A DNA stretch of 64,000 bases from an uncultured Pseudomonadales bacterium (GCA_951813515.1 OX638346.1:3589617-3653616); one strand, 5' to 3'. Shown: positions 40,971-51,070, counted from the first letter of the stretch. Notes: generated by a model not told the origin, from the letters alone. Made by a program: numbers and translations.

Positions 40971-43961
40971 ATGAGTGTCGACCGATGGGCCGCGATCGCC
41001 GCGGCGGGCGCCCAGGACGAACGGGAGGCGGTGCAGGCGCGGCTCGCGGAGATTCCCTTTTCCTATGCTGAGAACCGCCGCGTGATGGATCGTGCCATCC
41101 GCCTGGTGGAAGGGTGTAGATCACGCGCCGACGAACGTTCCGTGCTCGACGTTTTCTTAAGCGAGTTCGGCCTGCGCAACGAAGAGGGCATCGCGCTGAT
41201 GTGCATCAGCGAAGCGCTGCTCCGGATTCCCGACGAGGACACCGCCGAGGCGCTGATCGCGGAGAAGATCGCCACGGCCAACTGGGCGGACCATGTCGGA
41301 CAGTCGGAATCCCTGTTCCTCAACGCGTCGGTCTGGGCGCTGATGCTGACCGGCAACGTCATCGGTCTAGGCGACGATATCACTGCCGACGTCCGAGGCT
41401 GGATCAACCAGTTGGCGGGGCGGGTAGGGGAGTCGGTGGCGCGTGCCGCGATGTCCCAGGCCGTGCGTATCCTGGGCGCCGAGTTCGTGCAGGGCAGAAC
41501 CATCGAAGAGGCGCTGGCCAGGGAGAAAACCCACGGCGGGTTGTCGTCGTTCGACATGCTCGGCGAGGGCGCGCGTTCCTATCCGGACGCGGCGCGCTAC
41601 ACCGAATCGTACTTGCACGCGATTCGAACCATAGGGTCCGCATACCCGCGTGCGACGCCGAGGGACGCCTCCGGCGTGTCGGTCAAGCTGTCCGCGCTGC
41701 ATCCACGCTTCGAACCGCTGCAGGAAAAGCGGGTGCTGGATGAACTGGGCGCGACACTGCTCGAGTTGGCCCGCGAAGCCGCGCCCCGGGGCCTGCACTT
41801 TGCCATCGACGCTGAAGAGGCGGAGCGCCTGGAGTTGTCTCTCCTGTTGTTCGAGCGCCTTGCCCGCGCGCCAGAGCTCAAGTCCTGGGACGGCCTCGGA
41901 ATCGTGGTGCAGGCCTATTCGAAAAGGGCGCCCGCCGTCATCGACTGGCTGGAGGACCTCGGCAGGCCGGTCATGGTGCGGCTGGTCAAGGGGGCGTACT
42001 GGGACTTCGAGATCAAGCGCGCCCAGGTGGAAGGGTTGCCCGGCTACCCCGTATACACCCGCAAGCCGAACACGGATCTCGCCTATGTCGCCTGTGCAGC
42101 GCGACTCCTCCGCTGCCGGCACCTGTTTCCGCAGTTCGCGACCCACAACGCGCACACCCTGGCCGCAGTCCTGGAACTGGCATCGAATGCCGGTGCGGCG
42201 TACGAGTTCCAGCGCCTGCACGGCATGGGCGTGCTCCTCTATGACGAGGCGCGGCGGAGGTTCGACGACTTGCCGCCGGTGCGGGTCTACGCCCCGGTCG
42301 GGCCGCACAAGGATCTCCTCGCCTATCTCGTGCGCCGACTGCTCGAGAACGGCGCCAACTCTTCGTTCGTCAACCGTTTCCTCGACGACAAGGTGGCGCC
42401 GGCGGAGGTCGTGCGCGATCCGGTCAGCGTGGTGGCGGGAAACGATGGCGGGCCGCATCCCGACATCCCCCTGCCGCTTAACCTCTTTGGGGAGACGCGC
42501 CGGAACTCGTCCGGGCTCGATCTCGGAGACCGCCGCACGGTCCACGCGTTGGTCACCGCGGCGCGCGAGGCCAATCCTGTTTCGATCATCGACAGGAACG
42601 AACGTGTCGGAGACCTCGTTGCGCGTGCCGCCAATGCCTTCCAAGCGTGGGAGGCAACTCCGGCGGCAGAACGACGGGCGCGTCTCGACAGGCTCGCGGA
42701 CCTGATCGAGGAGAACCGTCCCCGTTTCGTTGCCGTCCTTGCCCGGGAAGCCGGCAAGACACTGCGGGATGCAGTGGGGGAGGTCCGGGAAGCTGCCGAC
42801 TTCTGCCGTTATTACGGCCGCGAGTGCGAGCGTGTTTTCGGCGCGGAAATGCCGCTGGACGGGGCCACCGGAGAGACAAACACCCTGAGTCTCCATGGCC
42901 GCGGCGTGTTTGCCTGCATTTCGCCGTGGAACTTCCCTCTTGCGATCTTCACCGGTCAGGTTGCGGCGGCGCTGGCGGCCGGCAACACGGTCATCGCCAA
43001 GCCCGCCCCGCAGACGCCGGCCGTCGCAGCCGAGGCGACCGCATTGATATTCCAGGCCGGTATACCCCGAGACGCGGTCTGCCTGGCCCCTGGCGGCGAC
43101 GGCGTCGGCGCCGAGATCGTGGCCAACGAGGCCATAGACGGTGTCGCTTTCACCGGGTCAACCGCAGCCGCAAAGGAGATCCAGCGCGCACTCGCGGCAA
43201 AGGATGGCCCCATCGTGCCCCTGATCGCGGAAACGGGTGGTCAGAACGCCATGATCGTGGATTCCACTGCACTGCTCGAGCAGGTGGTGGACGACGTCAT
43301 CGCATCGGCTTTCCGGTCCGCCGGACAGCGATGCTCGTCCCTGCGCGTGCTCTACGCCCAGGAAGAGATCGCAGACCGCCTGCTCGCCATGATCGCCCAG
43401 GCCATGCGAACCCTCGTCATCGGCGATGCCGCAAGTCCTGACACCGATATAGGACCCGTCATCGACGAGGCGGCGCTTGTGCGCTTGGCCAGCCACATCG
43501 AGGCGCACCGGGAACAGGTGGTGTATCAATGCGAGCTTCCGCCGGGCCTCAAGGGCTGGCATATCGGGCCTGCACTGATCGAAATCCCTTCCATCAGCCA
43601 CCTCGATGCCGAGCACTTCGGCCCCATACTGCACGTGGCGCGATTTGCTCCCCACCGCCTCGAAGAGGCGCTGGCGGAAATCCAGGCTGTCGGCTTCGGC
43701 CTGACGCTCGGGATCCACTCACGTATTCACCAGCATGCCGAGGCGGTCATGGCGACAGTGAAAGCGGGCAACAGCTACGTCAATCGGGACATGATCGGAG
43801 CCGTTCCCGGCGTCCAGCCGTTCGGCGGCGAAAGACTGTCCGGAACCGGACCGAAAGCGGGTGGACCCTACTATCTGCCGAGATTCGCGGTGGAACGCAC
43901 GGTCACCCGGAACACCGCGGCCATCGGCGGCAACGCGGAACTCCTGCGCCTGTCAAGCTGA
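40971..43961 (+). CDS. putA: bifunctional proline dehydrogenase / glutamate-semialdehyde dehydrogenase PutA
   Basis: Oxidises proline to glutamate in two steps. At 996 residues it is the short form without the DNA-binding domain. The FAD barrel (about 190-480) has GVSVKLSALHPRFE, VRLVKGAYWDFEIKRAQ, FATHNAHTLAAVLE and YAPVGPHKDLLAYLVRRL. The aldehyde dehydrogenase (about 520-990) has SPWNFPLAIFTGQ, FTGSTAAAKEIQ, the Glu in IAETGGQNAMIVDS, the nucleophile in SAGQRCSSLRVL and GPKAGGPYYLPRF. It is divergent from pyrB. Confidence 0.96.
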   Translation: MSVDRWAAIAAAGAQDEREAVQARLAEIPFSYAENRRVMDRAIRLVEGCRSRADERSVLDVFLSEFGLRNEEGIALMCISEALLRIPDEDTAEALIAEKIATANWADHVGQSESLFLNASVWALMLTGNVIGLGDDITADVRGWINQLAGRVGESVARAAMSQAVRILGAEFVQGRTIEEALAREKTHGGLSSFDMLGEGARSYPDAARYTESYLHAIRTIGSAYPRATPRDASGVSVKLSALHPRFEPLQEKRVLDELGATLLELAREAAPRGLHFAIDAEEAERLELSLLLFERLARAPELKSWDGLGIVVQAYSKRAPAVIDWLEDLGRPVMVRLVKGAYWDFEIKRAQVEGLPGYPVYTRKPNTDLAYVACAARLLRCRHLFPQFATHNAHTLAAVLELASNAGAAYEFQRLHGMGVLLYDEARRRFDDLPPVRVYAPVGPHKDLLAYLVRRLLENGANSSFVNRFLDDKVAPAEVVRDPVSVVAGNDGGPHPDIPLPLNLFGETRRNSSGLDLGDRRTVHALVTAAREANPVSIIDRNERVGDLVARAANAFQAWEATPAAERRARLDRLADLIEENRPRFVAVLAREAGKTLRDAVGEVREAADFCRYYGRECERVFGAEMPLDGATGETNTLSLHGRGVFACISPWNFPLAIFTGQVAAALAAGNTVIAKPAPQTPAVAAEATALIFQAGIPRDAVCLAPGGDGVGAEIVANEAIDGVAFTGSTAAAKEIQRALAAKDGPIVPLIAETGGQNAMIVDSTALLEQVVDDVIASAFRSAGQRCSSLRVLYAQEEIADRLLAMIAQAMRTLVIGDAASPDTDIGPVIDEAALVRLASHIEAHREQVVYQCELPPGLKGWHIGPALIEIPSISHLDAEHFGPILHVARFAPHRLEEALAEIQAVGFGLTLGIHSRIHQHAEAVMATVKAGNSYVNRDMIGAVPGVQPFGGERLSGTGPKAGGPYYLPRFAVERTVTRNTAAIGGNAELLRLSS

Positions 43962-44007
43962 ACGTCGGTGCGACCCCGATCGCAGGTGTTGCACGGCAGG
44001 CCGATGG

Positions 44008-44532
44008 TCAGTCCTTCAGGAATCGGACCCTGCCCGCGAAATCCCGCTTGCCGATCTGCACGCCTTGCATGCGCAGCAGGTCGTAGGCCGTCGTCGCGTG
44101 AAAGTAGAAGTTCATCAACGAAAACGACAGCAGGAAGTCCGCGCCCCGGTAGGGCAGGCTGAAACTGCCGGACCTGAACTCCACCCGGTTTTCCGCGAGC
44201 CCGTTGATCGCGTCGGACGAGTATGCACTGATCGCTTCGCGTGTCTCGGCAACAAGCTGCTGAAGGGCACCGTAGTCCTGGTCGGTGTCCGACGGCGGCG
44301 GGCTGAACGTTCCCGCCTGCACGGCCCGGATCGCACCGACGGAATGGTGCGTCATCGCAACGACCTGGTATCGAAACGGGTGCATGTCCTCGATCAGTCG
44401 CATCCCGACAATGTCGTCGAGGTCGATGCCATTCGCTTCGCAGTGTTCGCGGCCCTTCTGCAGGACACGCTCGGCGCCGCCGAGAATCTGGACAAACGTA
44501 AGGGCGGTGGCGTCGTAGAGTGTGATGGACAT
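44008..44532 (-). CDS. DUF1993 family protein
   Basis: 174 residues, soluble. The DUF1993 pattern is present: ARMHPFRYQ-like DMHPFRYQVVAMTHHSVGAI, RVEFRSGSFSLPYRGADFLLSFSLMNFYFHATTAYDLLRMQGV and KRDFAG near the end, spread over the whole length. This is a DinB-like four-helix family of unknown function, and the conserved His residues might bind metal. It lies 97 bases after the membrane protein gene on the same strand and may be the last gene of the GH3 unit. Confidence 0.85.
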   Translation of the reverse strand: MSITLYDATALTFVQILGGAERVLQKGREHCEANGIDLDDIVGMRLIEDMHPFRYQVVAMTHHSVGAIRAVQAGTFSPPPSDTDQDYGALQQLVAETREAISAYSSDAINGLAENRVEFRSGSFSLPYRGADFLLSFSLMNFYFHATTAYDLLRMQGVQIGKRDFAGRVRFLKD

Positions 44533-44629
44533 GAACAGTCTTCCTTGCCCTGCGGGTATCGTTGAAATCGGCGGGGAAGTATCTCACACGACCGTTGGGG
44601 AGAAGTGACCCGCCATGGGCTGACGTTTC

Positions 44630-45052
44630 CTACTTTGCTTCGACGCCCCGGTCGTAGGCGCCCGTAATCATCACTGCAGTTGCGAGCACCAGATGGAAAA
44701 TCGTCGGTATCGGCGAAGCGAACCACTTGACGTCCGCCATCGTGGTCAGCCCGAGGACCAGTCGAACCGCCATCACGCCGAAGTAGATGGCTCCGAGGAC
44801 CATCACCGGTCTGCCGAATCGGGGTGGCAGGACCCTGCATCCGGCCGCCATCCGCGCGGAGATCCACGCGATCATCACGAGAATCCCGATCTGGGCCGCG
44901 AGGAGCACCGGGTACGGCAGGTTGCTGCCCTGCCACCTTTCGAGCGGCGGAAGAAACTCCACCGGCGCAATGACCTGGATGAACTGACCGGCGACACGGC
45001 TCAGAAATGCCAGTCCGAGAAGGAAGATGGCGAGGGCGAACCAGCGATTCAT
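44630..45052 (-). CDS. small four-helix membrane protein, last of the GH3 operon
   Basis: 140 residues with about four membrane segments: FALAIFLLGLAFLSRVAG, VLLAAQIGILVMIAWISA, PVMVLGAIYFGVMAVRLVLG and IPTIFHLVLATAVMITGAY. No catalytic motif. The start overlaps the enolase-superfamily stop by 4 bases (ATGA), which ties it to that operon. Possible roles are transport or anchoring, but nothing in the sequence decides. Confidence 0.75.
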   Translation of the reverse strand: MNRWFALAIFLLGLAFLSRVAGQFIQVIAPVEFLPPLERWQGSNLPYPVLLAAQIGILVMIAWISARMAAGCRVLPPRFGRPVMVLGAIYFGVMAVRLVLGLTTMADVKWFASPIPTIFHLVLATAVMITGAYDRGVEAK

Positions 45053-46161
45053 GAATGCTCGAGGGGCTTCAGTTCGCCGGTGTCAACGACAAGCCCGAGA
45101 CCGGGCGCGCCCGACACGTCATTGATATCCAGCCGACCGGCTTCCCCGAATGTCAGGCAAGGCGTTGTCAGGTCACTTTGCAACAGCCAAGTGCCGAAGG
45201 CGCCTTCGGCAGCGACGAGGCTTGGGCCCACGGCGTGCATCACCGGCAACGCGGCCCGCGTGAGGATGCTGGTTTCTCCGACCTGGCAGCCGACGATGAC
45301 GTCGATGCCCCGGCGCGCGGCGCGCTTCGCCACGTCGATCGACCGCAGGATTCCACCCATCTTGGATACGCGCAGATTGACGATCCAGCGTTCGGGGTCC
45401 GGCAGCCCCTCGAGCTGTTCCACGCGGAGCAGGCTTTCATCGAGCACAATACGCATGCAAGACGCCTCGGCTACGGCGTGGAATCCCTCGAGGTCGCCGA
45501 CGCCGAGCGGCTCCTCGATCGCGAATGCCTGTCCCGGTAGGCCAGCCACGTGACGAATGCAATCACCAGCAGACGTCCAAAGGTTGTTGGCATCGAATCG
45601 CACGCGCACCCCCGGCGCCGACAATGCAATCATCTTGCGCCGGTCTCGGCCGGGACGGCCCGACAGCTTTACCTTGAAGTCGGAAAAGCCGCGCTTTACG
45701 TAGCGGCGGAGCTGCCAACGGTAGGCGGGGTAGGGCGCATCGCCGAGCACGGCCGAATACTGGAAGATCTCGCGAATGGGCGGCAGCCCGATGACTTCTT
45801 CGACGGTTTCGCCCCAGGCGCGCCCGAAGAGGTCGAGCACGGCAATCTCCATGGCGCAGAATGCGGCCGGATTGCGGTCGATGACGTCCCGGTGGGCATG
45901 AATCCAGGCACGCAGGCTCGCGACGTCGCTAACGTCGGCGGCCAGCGAATCCGCATGGGCGCGAACGAACGCCAATCCCCCTGGCACTGTTTCTCCTGTG
46001 ACGTAGTGCCTGGGGCATCCTTCGCCGTAGCCCATGCCGCCGTCCTCCCCATGGGCCGCGACGATCAGGTTCTCGGCGCGGTCGCGGCTCGCCGACGCGT
46101 GTCGAAAGACCACCTTGAACGGAACGGGGAAGGTGGATGCGGAAAAGCCGTTGATTCGCAC
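45049..46161 (-). CDS. enolase-superfamily enzyme (mandelate racemase / muconate lactonizing type)
   Basis: 370 residues. All active-site parts of the muconate-lactonizing subgroup are present: KxK in FSDFKVKLSGRP, metal ligands Asp in VRFDANNLWT, Glu in FAIEEPLG and Asp in IVLDESLL, and the second-side Lys in LRVSKMGGI; VGCQVGETSILTRAAL follows. The enzyme should abstract a proton alpha to a carboxylate: a racemase, epimerase, cycloisomerase or dehydratase. Dipeptide epimerases and o-succinylbenzoate synthases share this layout; no menaquinone or murein genes are near. It starts 6 bases after the GH3 stop. Confidence 0.88.
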   Translation of the reverse strand: MRINGFSASTFPVPFKVVFRHASASRDRAENLIVAAHGEDGGMGYGEGCPRHYVTGETVPGGLAFVRAHADSLAADVSDVASLRAWIHAHRDVIDRNPAAFCAMEIAVLDLFGRAWGETVEEVIGLPPIREIFQYSAVLGDAPYPAYRWQLRRYVKRGFSDFKVKLSGRPGRDRRKMIALSAPGVRVRFDANNLWTSAGDCIRHVAGLPGQAFAIEEPLGVGDLEGFHAVAEASCMRIVLDESLLRVEQLEGLPDPERWIVNLRVSKMGGILRSIDVAKRAARRGIDVIVGCQVGETSILTRAALPVMHAVGPSLVAAEGAFGTWLLQSDLTTPCLTFGEAGRLDINDVSGAPGLGLVVDTGELKPLEHS

Positions 46162-46167
46162 CGGCGA

Positions 46168-47814
46168 TCACTCCGCACGCCGGAACGAATCGAAGTCGAA
46201 GCCGCAGTCGCCCGCGTACTGCAGGTGCAGGTATTTGAACTGGGCATCGCGCTGTCCCTGGGCCACGCGGTGCGCCCGGTACGCTTCCCCCGTGCCGCGC
46301 GCGAGCCACACCACGCGCAACGGTCTCAGGCGCTCGCTGGCGCGTTTCCCCTGGTACTCGATGTTGGCGCACTCGAGGCGGGAATCGACCAGCGCGGCGA
46401 AACCGGGATCCACGGCCCCGTCCCCGCGCGCCTCGACGTAGAGCGTGTATGCGGCGGTTTCCGGGTCCGCCAGGGCGATAAAGAAGCTGGTCTCGATGGC
46501 ACGGTCCTCAAGCGCCGAGCAGACGGCGTCCAGTACCTGGGATTCGTGCAGTTTTTCGCCGGTGATGCTGGTCACTCCCTTGCCCTTTTGCACGAATGCC
46601 AGCGTCGGTGCATCGTGAACCCGTCCGGTAACGCGCACGATGTCGTTCATGTCGTACCGATAGAGACCATCGGCGGTGGTCACGATGACGTAGTAGTCGT
46701 GACCCACTTCCAGTTCGGCCAGGCCGATGGCCTCGGACGTGTCGCCGGTTTCCCAACCCTCGCGCGGCACGAATTCGAAAACCGTCTGGTCGAGGGTCGG
46801 CAGGCAGGCGCTGCGGCGTGGATCGACGTTCACGGTGCCATGAACTTCGCTCGCGACGTAACCCAACTCGATGATCCCGCAGTCAGCGGGAAGTGTCGGC
46901 ATCAGGGTACGGATCGTGACCCCGCAGCTACCCCCGGTCCACGTCACAACACCCGCAAGGTTTGGCCAGATATCGGCGAATGTCAGCGCTCCCGCCGCAT
47001 CCAGCGTGGCCTGAAGCCGGGCGGCCCGCCGTGGACGACGGCCGGGCGTTGCCTTCGACCGCACGCCGTCGGGGAGAGATCCGTCCGCCACCATGCGCAG
47101 CACGTCGTCCGGGTTCTGGTTGATGACGTCCAGCAAACGAATCAGCGTCGAGGAGTTCGGGATCGCGGCACACGTCACGTGCGGCTCGGCGATCCCGAAC
47201 ACCGCCATCGCCAGGTAACGCTGCGCGTAGTCTTCGATCTCGGACAACTCTGCCGGCAACACGTATCGGGCGCGAAGAAGCCGGGGCTGTCGCTGGTAGA
47301 GCAGGCCGGAAGCGGAGCCGAACGGTGTGCCGCCGGCCATGTGGCCTTCCACGGCAGCACCGGAGACGGCGAACACCTTGCCACCGAACAGTCCCGGCCA
47401 TCGTGAGAAGCCGTAGGCGGCGAGTTGCTGGTTCCTCCGAATCCGCTTCAGTCCCGCTGCCGTGACCGGGATGTTCTTCGGTGCCGCGACCGTGCCGCTT
47501 GTGCGGTTGTAGTAGACGGGACGATCGGGTGTGAGCCTGCGCTCACCTGTGCGCTCCTGCGCTTCGATGTCTTCGCGCAAGTCCTCGTAGGTCTGCACCG
47601 GGACCGCTTGGCGAAAGTCCTCAAGGTTGCGTATGGAGGCGAAGCCATGGCGCGCGCCGAAGGTCGTGCCGGCGCCGGCCGCCGGTACGCGCTCGAGGAC
47701 CTTCTGCTGCACTTCGGCGGGCGACCTGGCAGTCTCCAGCAGGCGCGAAAACCGTCGTCCATGCAAGGCGGACAGGCCCGCGCTCGCGAGCAGGTGGCCG
47801 AACGCTGGAGACAT
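46168..47814 (-). CDS. GH3-family acyl-adenylating (acyl acid-amido synthetase-like) enzyme
   Basis: 548 residues. GH3 proteins adenylate a carboxylic acid and transfer it to an amine; plant members join jasmonate or auxin to amino acids. Visible are the adenylate-forming motif YYNRTSGTVAAPKNIPVT near 112-129, YVASEVHGTVNVDP in the middle, YRYDMNDIVRVTG and VQKGKGVTSITGEKLHESQV, where the GEKL helix starts the C-terminal lid. The ATG shares a base with the hydroxylase stop (TGATG). In-frame sequence further upstream lies inside the hydroxylase gene. Acyl and amine substrates cannot be read; bacterial GH3 proteins are little studied. Confidence 0.87.
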   Translation of the reverse strand: MSPAFGHLLASAGLSALHGRRFSRLLETARSPAEVQQKVLERVPAAGAGTTFGARHGFASIRNLEDFRQAVPVQTYEDLREDIEAQERTGERRLTPDRPVYYNRTSGTVAAPKNIPVTAAGLKRIRRNQQLAAYGFSRWPGLFGGKVFAVSGAAVEGHMAGGTPFGSASGLLYQRQPRLLRARYVLPAELSEIEDYAQRYLAMAVFGIAEPHVTCAAIPNSSTLIRLLDVINQNPDDVLRMVADGSLPDGVRSKATPGRRPRRAARLQATLDAAGALTFADIWPNLAGVVTWTGGSCGVTIRTLMPTLPADCGIIELGYVASEVHGTVNVDPRRSACLPTLDQTVFEFVPREGWETGDTSEAIGLAELEVGHDYYVIVTTADGLYRYDMNDIVRVTGRVHDAPTLAFVQKGKGVTSITGEKLHESQVLDAVCSALEDRAIETSFFIALADPETAAYTLYVEARGDGAVDPGFAALVDSRLECANIEYQGKRASERLRPLRVVWLARGTGEAYRAHRVAQGQRDAQFKYLHLQYAGDCGFDFDSFRRAE

Positions 47815-48701
47815 CAGGCCTTGTCCAGGCCCGGTACGAACGGGGTCTTCATCTGGGCAAGGAATCCAGTCGGGTAGTTTCGATTGACAAGCCCGAGCCT
47901 GCCGACCACCCGGTCGGCGGGCAGGAAACGGGTACCGAACAGGAGGTCCCAGATGATCAGGTTGTTGCCGAAGTTGGTGTCCGATTCCTGCGAGAACTCG
48001 GAATGATGCCACCGGTGCAGTTCGGGTCCGCTGACGACGTAATTGAGCGGCCCCAGACGCACGTCGCAGTTCGAGTGCTGGAAGAACCCGTTGATGGCGT
48101 AGAAGACGAAATAGGCGCCAAGGACATCGGTCGAGACGCCGACAAGCGCGAAGGGCAGGGTATCAACAGCGAACTGGACCGCCTTCTCGATCGGATGGAA
48201 GCGGCCCACGTTCAACCAGTAGAGCCGATGCGGCGAATGGTGAACCGCGTGATAGCGCCACATGAACCCGAACTTGTGGAAGCCGCAGTGAAGCCAGTAT
48301 CGGAAGAAGTCCGCGGCGACGAGCATCAGGCACGCCTGCGCCGCCACGTGCCAGTCGTGAGGCCAGAAGCCTCCCGCCGTCAAGCCGCCGGCGCGCAGTT
48401 GTTCCGCGAGGAAAATCACCAGGCTGATGGACAGCAGGTAGGGCAGGGCGACCTGGACGACCAGCATGAACAGCGTGTCGGCCCCGACCTCGTGCAAGCC
48501 GGGGCGCCACTCGGTCCGGCACGGCCATTTCCACTCATGCAGCGTGACGAGCGCCGCACCGGCCACCGCGGAAATGTAGGCGGCCGGCATGACATGCACC
48601 TCAAGCGCCGCCAGGACGGTGAACAGACAGAAGGCGAAGGCGATGACTGCCGGATAGGAGACGACGGCGATCACCCTGCCCGCAGCCGTGGAACGAGTCA
48701 T
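47814..48701 (-). CDS. fatty acid hydroxylase / sterol desaturase superfamily membrane protein
   Basis: 295 residues. Several membrane helices flank the di-iron His motifs: ADFFRYWLHCGFHKFG (HxxxH), RYHAVHHSPHRLYWLNVGR (HxxHH), and SGPELHRWHHSEFSQESDTNFGNNL (HxxHH then N). The family hydroxylates or desaturates lipid chains and other hydrophobic substrates using oxygen. It is first in the tight hydroxylase-GH3-enolase-membrane protein unit and lies 113 bases after the receptor gene on the same strand. Confidence 0.9.
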   Translation of the reverse strand: MTRSTAAGRVIAVVSYPAVIAFAFCLFTVLAALEVHVMPAAYISAVAGAALVTLHEWKWPCRTEWRPGLHEVGADTLFMLVVQVALPYLLSISLVIFLAEQLRAGGLTAGGFWPHDWHVAAQACLMLVAADFFRYWLHCGFHKFGFMWRYHAVHHSPHRLYWLNVGRFHPIEKAVQFAVDTLPFALVGVSTDVLGAYFVFYAINGFFQHSNCDVRLGPLNYVVSGPELHRWHHSEFSQESDTNFGNNLIIWDLLFGTRFLPADRVVGRLGLVNRNYPTGFLAQMKTPFVPGLDKA

Positions 48702-48767
48702 CTACGTAATTCCCAAAGGCACCGCCATGCGGGGACCAAGTTTCCCGATCGGGGAATAGCGTAGCAC

Positions 48768-48789
48768 CCGACCCCGGACATCGGGTCGG
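48768..48789. terminator. hairpin between the TonB-dependent receptor and the GH3 operon
   Basis: CCGACCC (48768-48774) and GGGTCGG (48783-48789) pair exactly with an 8-base loop. No U-tract follows on the minus strand, so it may slow or process transcription between the receptor and the hydroxylase rather than stop it. A CCCGATCGGG palindrome lies close by (48744-48753). Confidence 0.4.
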
Positions 48790-48814
48790 ACTCGAGGACG
48801 CGCCCCGCTGCTGG

Positions 48815-51070
48815 CTAGAATCTGGCGCGTACGCCGGCGGAAAGTGTGCGGTCCTTGTTGGGGCGGGCGCCGTAAGGATGCCGGCCAAGAATGCCCGTCG
48901 CGCGGGTCAGGTTTTCGACCCGCGCGAACACCGCGACGCGCGGGTTCAGCCGCCACGACGCGGCCACATCCACGGTCAATGCCGAGTCGGTCTTCTCAAA
49001 GTCGCCGCAGGACGCGCGCACGCACACCTCATCGACATAGTTCAGCGCGAGGTTGGCCTCGGTCCGCCCACGCAGGAGCCCGATCACGGCGTGCACCTGT
49101 TGCCGGGGAACGTACGGCAGCGGGTCGCCGCGCCGCACGTCTCCGAAGAAATCCGTGTCCGCCACGTCCGAGTCGAACCTGGCATCCATTTGCGTGAGGG
49201 TGAGCGTCAGCGGCAACCGAAAGCTCGCGCTGGTCGAAAGGTCGGTGCTGAACGACGCCTCGATACCGCGCACGGTCGCGGCATCGCCGTTGAAGGCATC
49301 CCCGACTTCGCATACCGCACCGGAGGAGGCCGTGCATTCCCCCAGCAGGTTGTCGTAATCGCTCAGGAAAGCGGTCAACTCGCCGCTCCACCGTCGGCCG
49401 TATATCCGTGCGCCCGCCTCGTAGTTGAACGCCGTCTCTTCATCGACGCCGGGCGCATTGCTGGGCGCCGTAAAGCCCTTGTGCGCGCCGACGAACAGCT
49501 CGGTATTTTCGGCGGCCTCGAAGCTTGCGCCGATGCCTGGCAACAGCACCCTGGTGACATTCTCGCGGCGGTCGCGCACGTTGTCCTCCGACCGTGCGGC
49601 GGGATCCATGGTGCGTCCAGGACGCGTTTCGAACCGCGTTCGCTTCTGTTCGATGTCCTCGTGGCGCAGTCCGATAGAGACCGACCAGCGGTCGATGGCG
49701 ATGCGATCCTGGACGAACACCGCAAGGGCTTCGGCTTCCTGTATGCGGTTGCCGGCGTTTCCGAGCAGGCCTGCGTCGTCGAGCACGAGACGGCCGTTGC
49801 GCTGGCTATAGGCGCTGTTGCGTTGCAATCGGTCCTCCTCGTCGGCATGCAGCCGGGCGCCGATATCGATTGCATGTTCGGCATCGCCGAACGCGGTGTT
49901 CCACGCCAAACCGAACTGTATGCCACGCGAGAAGTACTCCCGGGCGTTCGATCGGATCTGGATGCTCCCGGGGGGCGTGTCGGCGTCGCCGTGCAGAATC
50001 GCCAGCAGCCCGGGGCTGTCGACTCCCGCTAAAGTCGCGCCCCGATTCGCCGCCCGAATCACGTTCGACCAACTGGTCCGCGACAAGGTCTGCGCGTCAT
50101 CGCTGCCGTCGAAGTCGATGCCTTCGGTCTTGAACCAGTCCCGCATGTGCGTGTTGTTGTACGCGACCGCGGAGAACTCGACGGCCTGATCAAGAGAGAA
50201 GGCGTATCGGAGGATCATTTGATCATGCGCGGTTTCGATCTTGTCGAGCGCCGACAAGCCGTAACGCCTGAAGGGATCCCGGATGAAGTCCGCGTCGGTC
50301 AACCCGAGGTAGCTCTGATCGGAGACCTGGTCGGCAAACTGCAGCTTCACATCGAACCTGTGGCGCGAGGAGGGTGGCGCGAAACGTGCTTTGAGCGTGT
50401 AGTCGGCGATTTCGAGACCACTCTCGCCGCCACGGTCGACCGCCTGGTATCCGTCCGACAGCCACTGGTGGGTTTCGAGCAGAAATCCGAGGCCCTGATC
50501 CGTCGATCCGCCATAGCTCGCGTGCAGGCGCCACGTTCCATGCTGGCCACCCTCCGCGACGGCCGATCCGGTCATCTCCGAAGGCACAGGTGTTGAAACG
50601 AGGTTCAATGCGCCGCCGATGGTATATGGCCCCTGGGTGATGGCCGCCGGCCCTTTGAGGACTTCGAGGGAATGCATGCGACCGGCGGTGGGGAAGTAGT
50701 AGGCCGACGGCGCGGAATAGGGCGCCGGAGCGATCAGGATGTTGTCTTCCAAGAGCGTGATGCGTCCGCTGCGTTCGCTCGCCACGCCGCGGATGCTGAT
50801 GTTGGGCCGCAGGCCAAAGCCATCTTCGACCTGTATGGAAACCCCGGGAACCTGCCGGGCCATGCGCTGGATATCGGTATAGGCGAATCGCTCCATGTCC
50901 TCGGGCCCGACGACGTGGGCGGCCCCCGGCATGCCCCTGACGTCGTCGCGGGTGCCGATGATCGTGACTTCCTCCAGCAAAGGCTCTGCGGCTTCCTCCG
51001 CAAAGCACTGGATTCCGACGGCAACAGCCGGGATAACGCATAGGTACGCGTAGGCCAACGGAGTCTTCAT
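48815..51070 (-). CDS. FecA-like TonB-dependent outer-membrane receptor
   Basis: 751 residues: signal peptide to about 28, TonB box-like EEVTIIGTR, plug with PNISIRGVASERSGRITLLEDN, IAPAPYSAPSAYYFPTAGRM and EVLKGPAAITQGPYTIGGALNLVST, then a 22-strand barrel ending in GARPNKDRTLSAGVRARF with C-terminal Phe. The plug words are those of the ferric dicitrate (FecA) group, but there is no N-terminal signalling domain. A Fur-box-like palindrome lies 44 bases upstream. The TonB cluster at 14-19 kb could energise it. The start at 51070 gives a proper signal peptide. Confidence 0.93.
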   Translation of the reverse strand: MKTPLAYAYLCVIPAVAVGIQCFAEEAAEPLLEEVTIIGTRDDVRGMPGAAHVVGPEDMERFAYTDIQRMARQVPGVSIQVEDGFGLRPNISIRGVASERSGRITLLEDNILIAPAPYSAPSAYYFPTAGRMHSLEVLKGPAAITQGPYTIGGALNLVSTPVPSEMTGSAVAEGGQHGTWRLHASYGGSTDQGLGFLLETHQWLSDGYQAVDRGGESGLEIADYTLKARFAPPSSRHRFDVKLQFADQVSDQSYLGLTDADFIRDPFRRYGLSALDKIETAHDQMILRYAFSLDQAVEFSAVAYNNTHMRDWFKTEGIDFDGSDDAQTLSRTSWSNVIRAANRGATLAGVDSPGLLAILHGDADTPPGSIQIRSNAREYFSRGIQFGLAWNTAFGDAEHAIDIGARLHADEEDRLQRNSAYSQRNGRLVLDDAGLLGNAGNRIQEAEALAVFVQDRIAIDRWSVSIGLRHEDIEQKRTRFETRPGRTMDPAARSEDNVRDRRENVTRVLLPGIGASFEAAENTELFVGAHKGFTAPSNAPGVDEETAFNYEAGARIYGRRWSGELTAFLSDYDNLLGECTASSGAVCEVGDAFNGDAATVRGIEASFSTDLSTSASFRLPLTLTLTQMDARFDSDVADTDFFGDVRRGDPLPYVPRQQVHAVIGLLRGRTEANLALNYVDEVCVRASCGDFEKTDSALTVDVAASWRLNPRVAVFARVENLTRATGILGRHPYGARPNKDRTLSAGVRARF

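Noticed and set aside
45550..47406. 618-codon frame opposite the enolase-type and GH3 genes
   Set aside because: Crosses two real genes on the other strand and has no domain.
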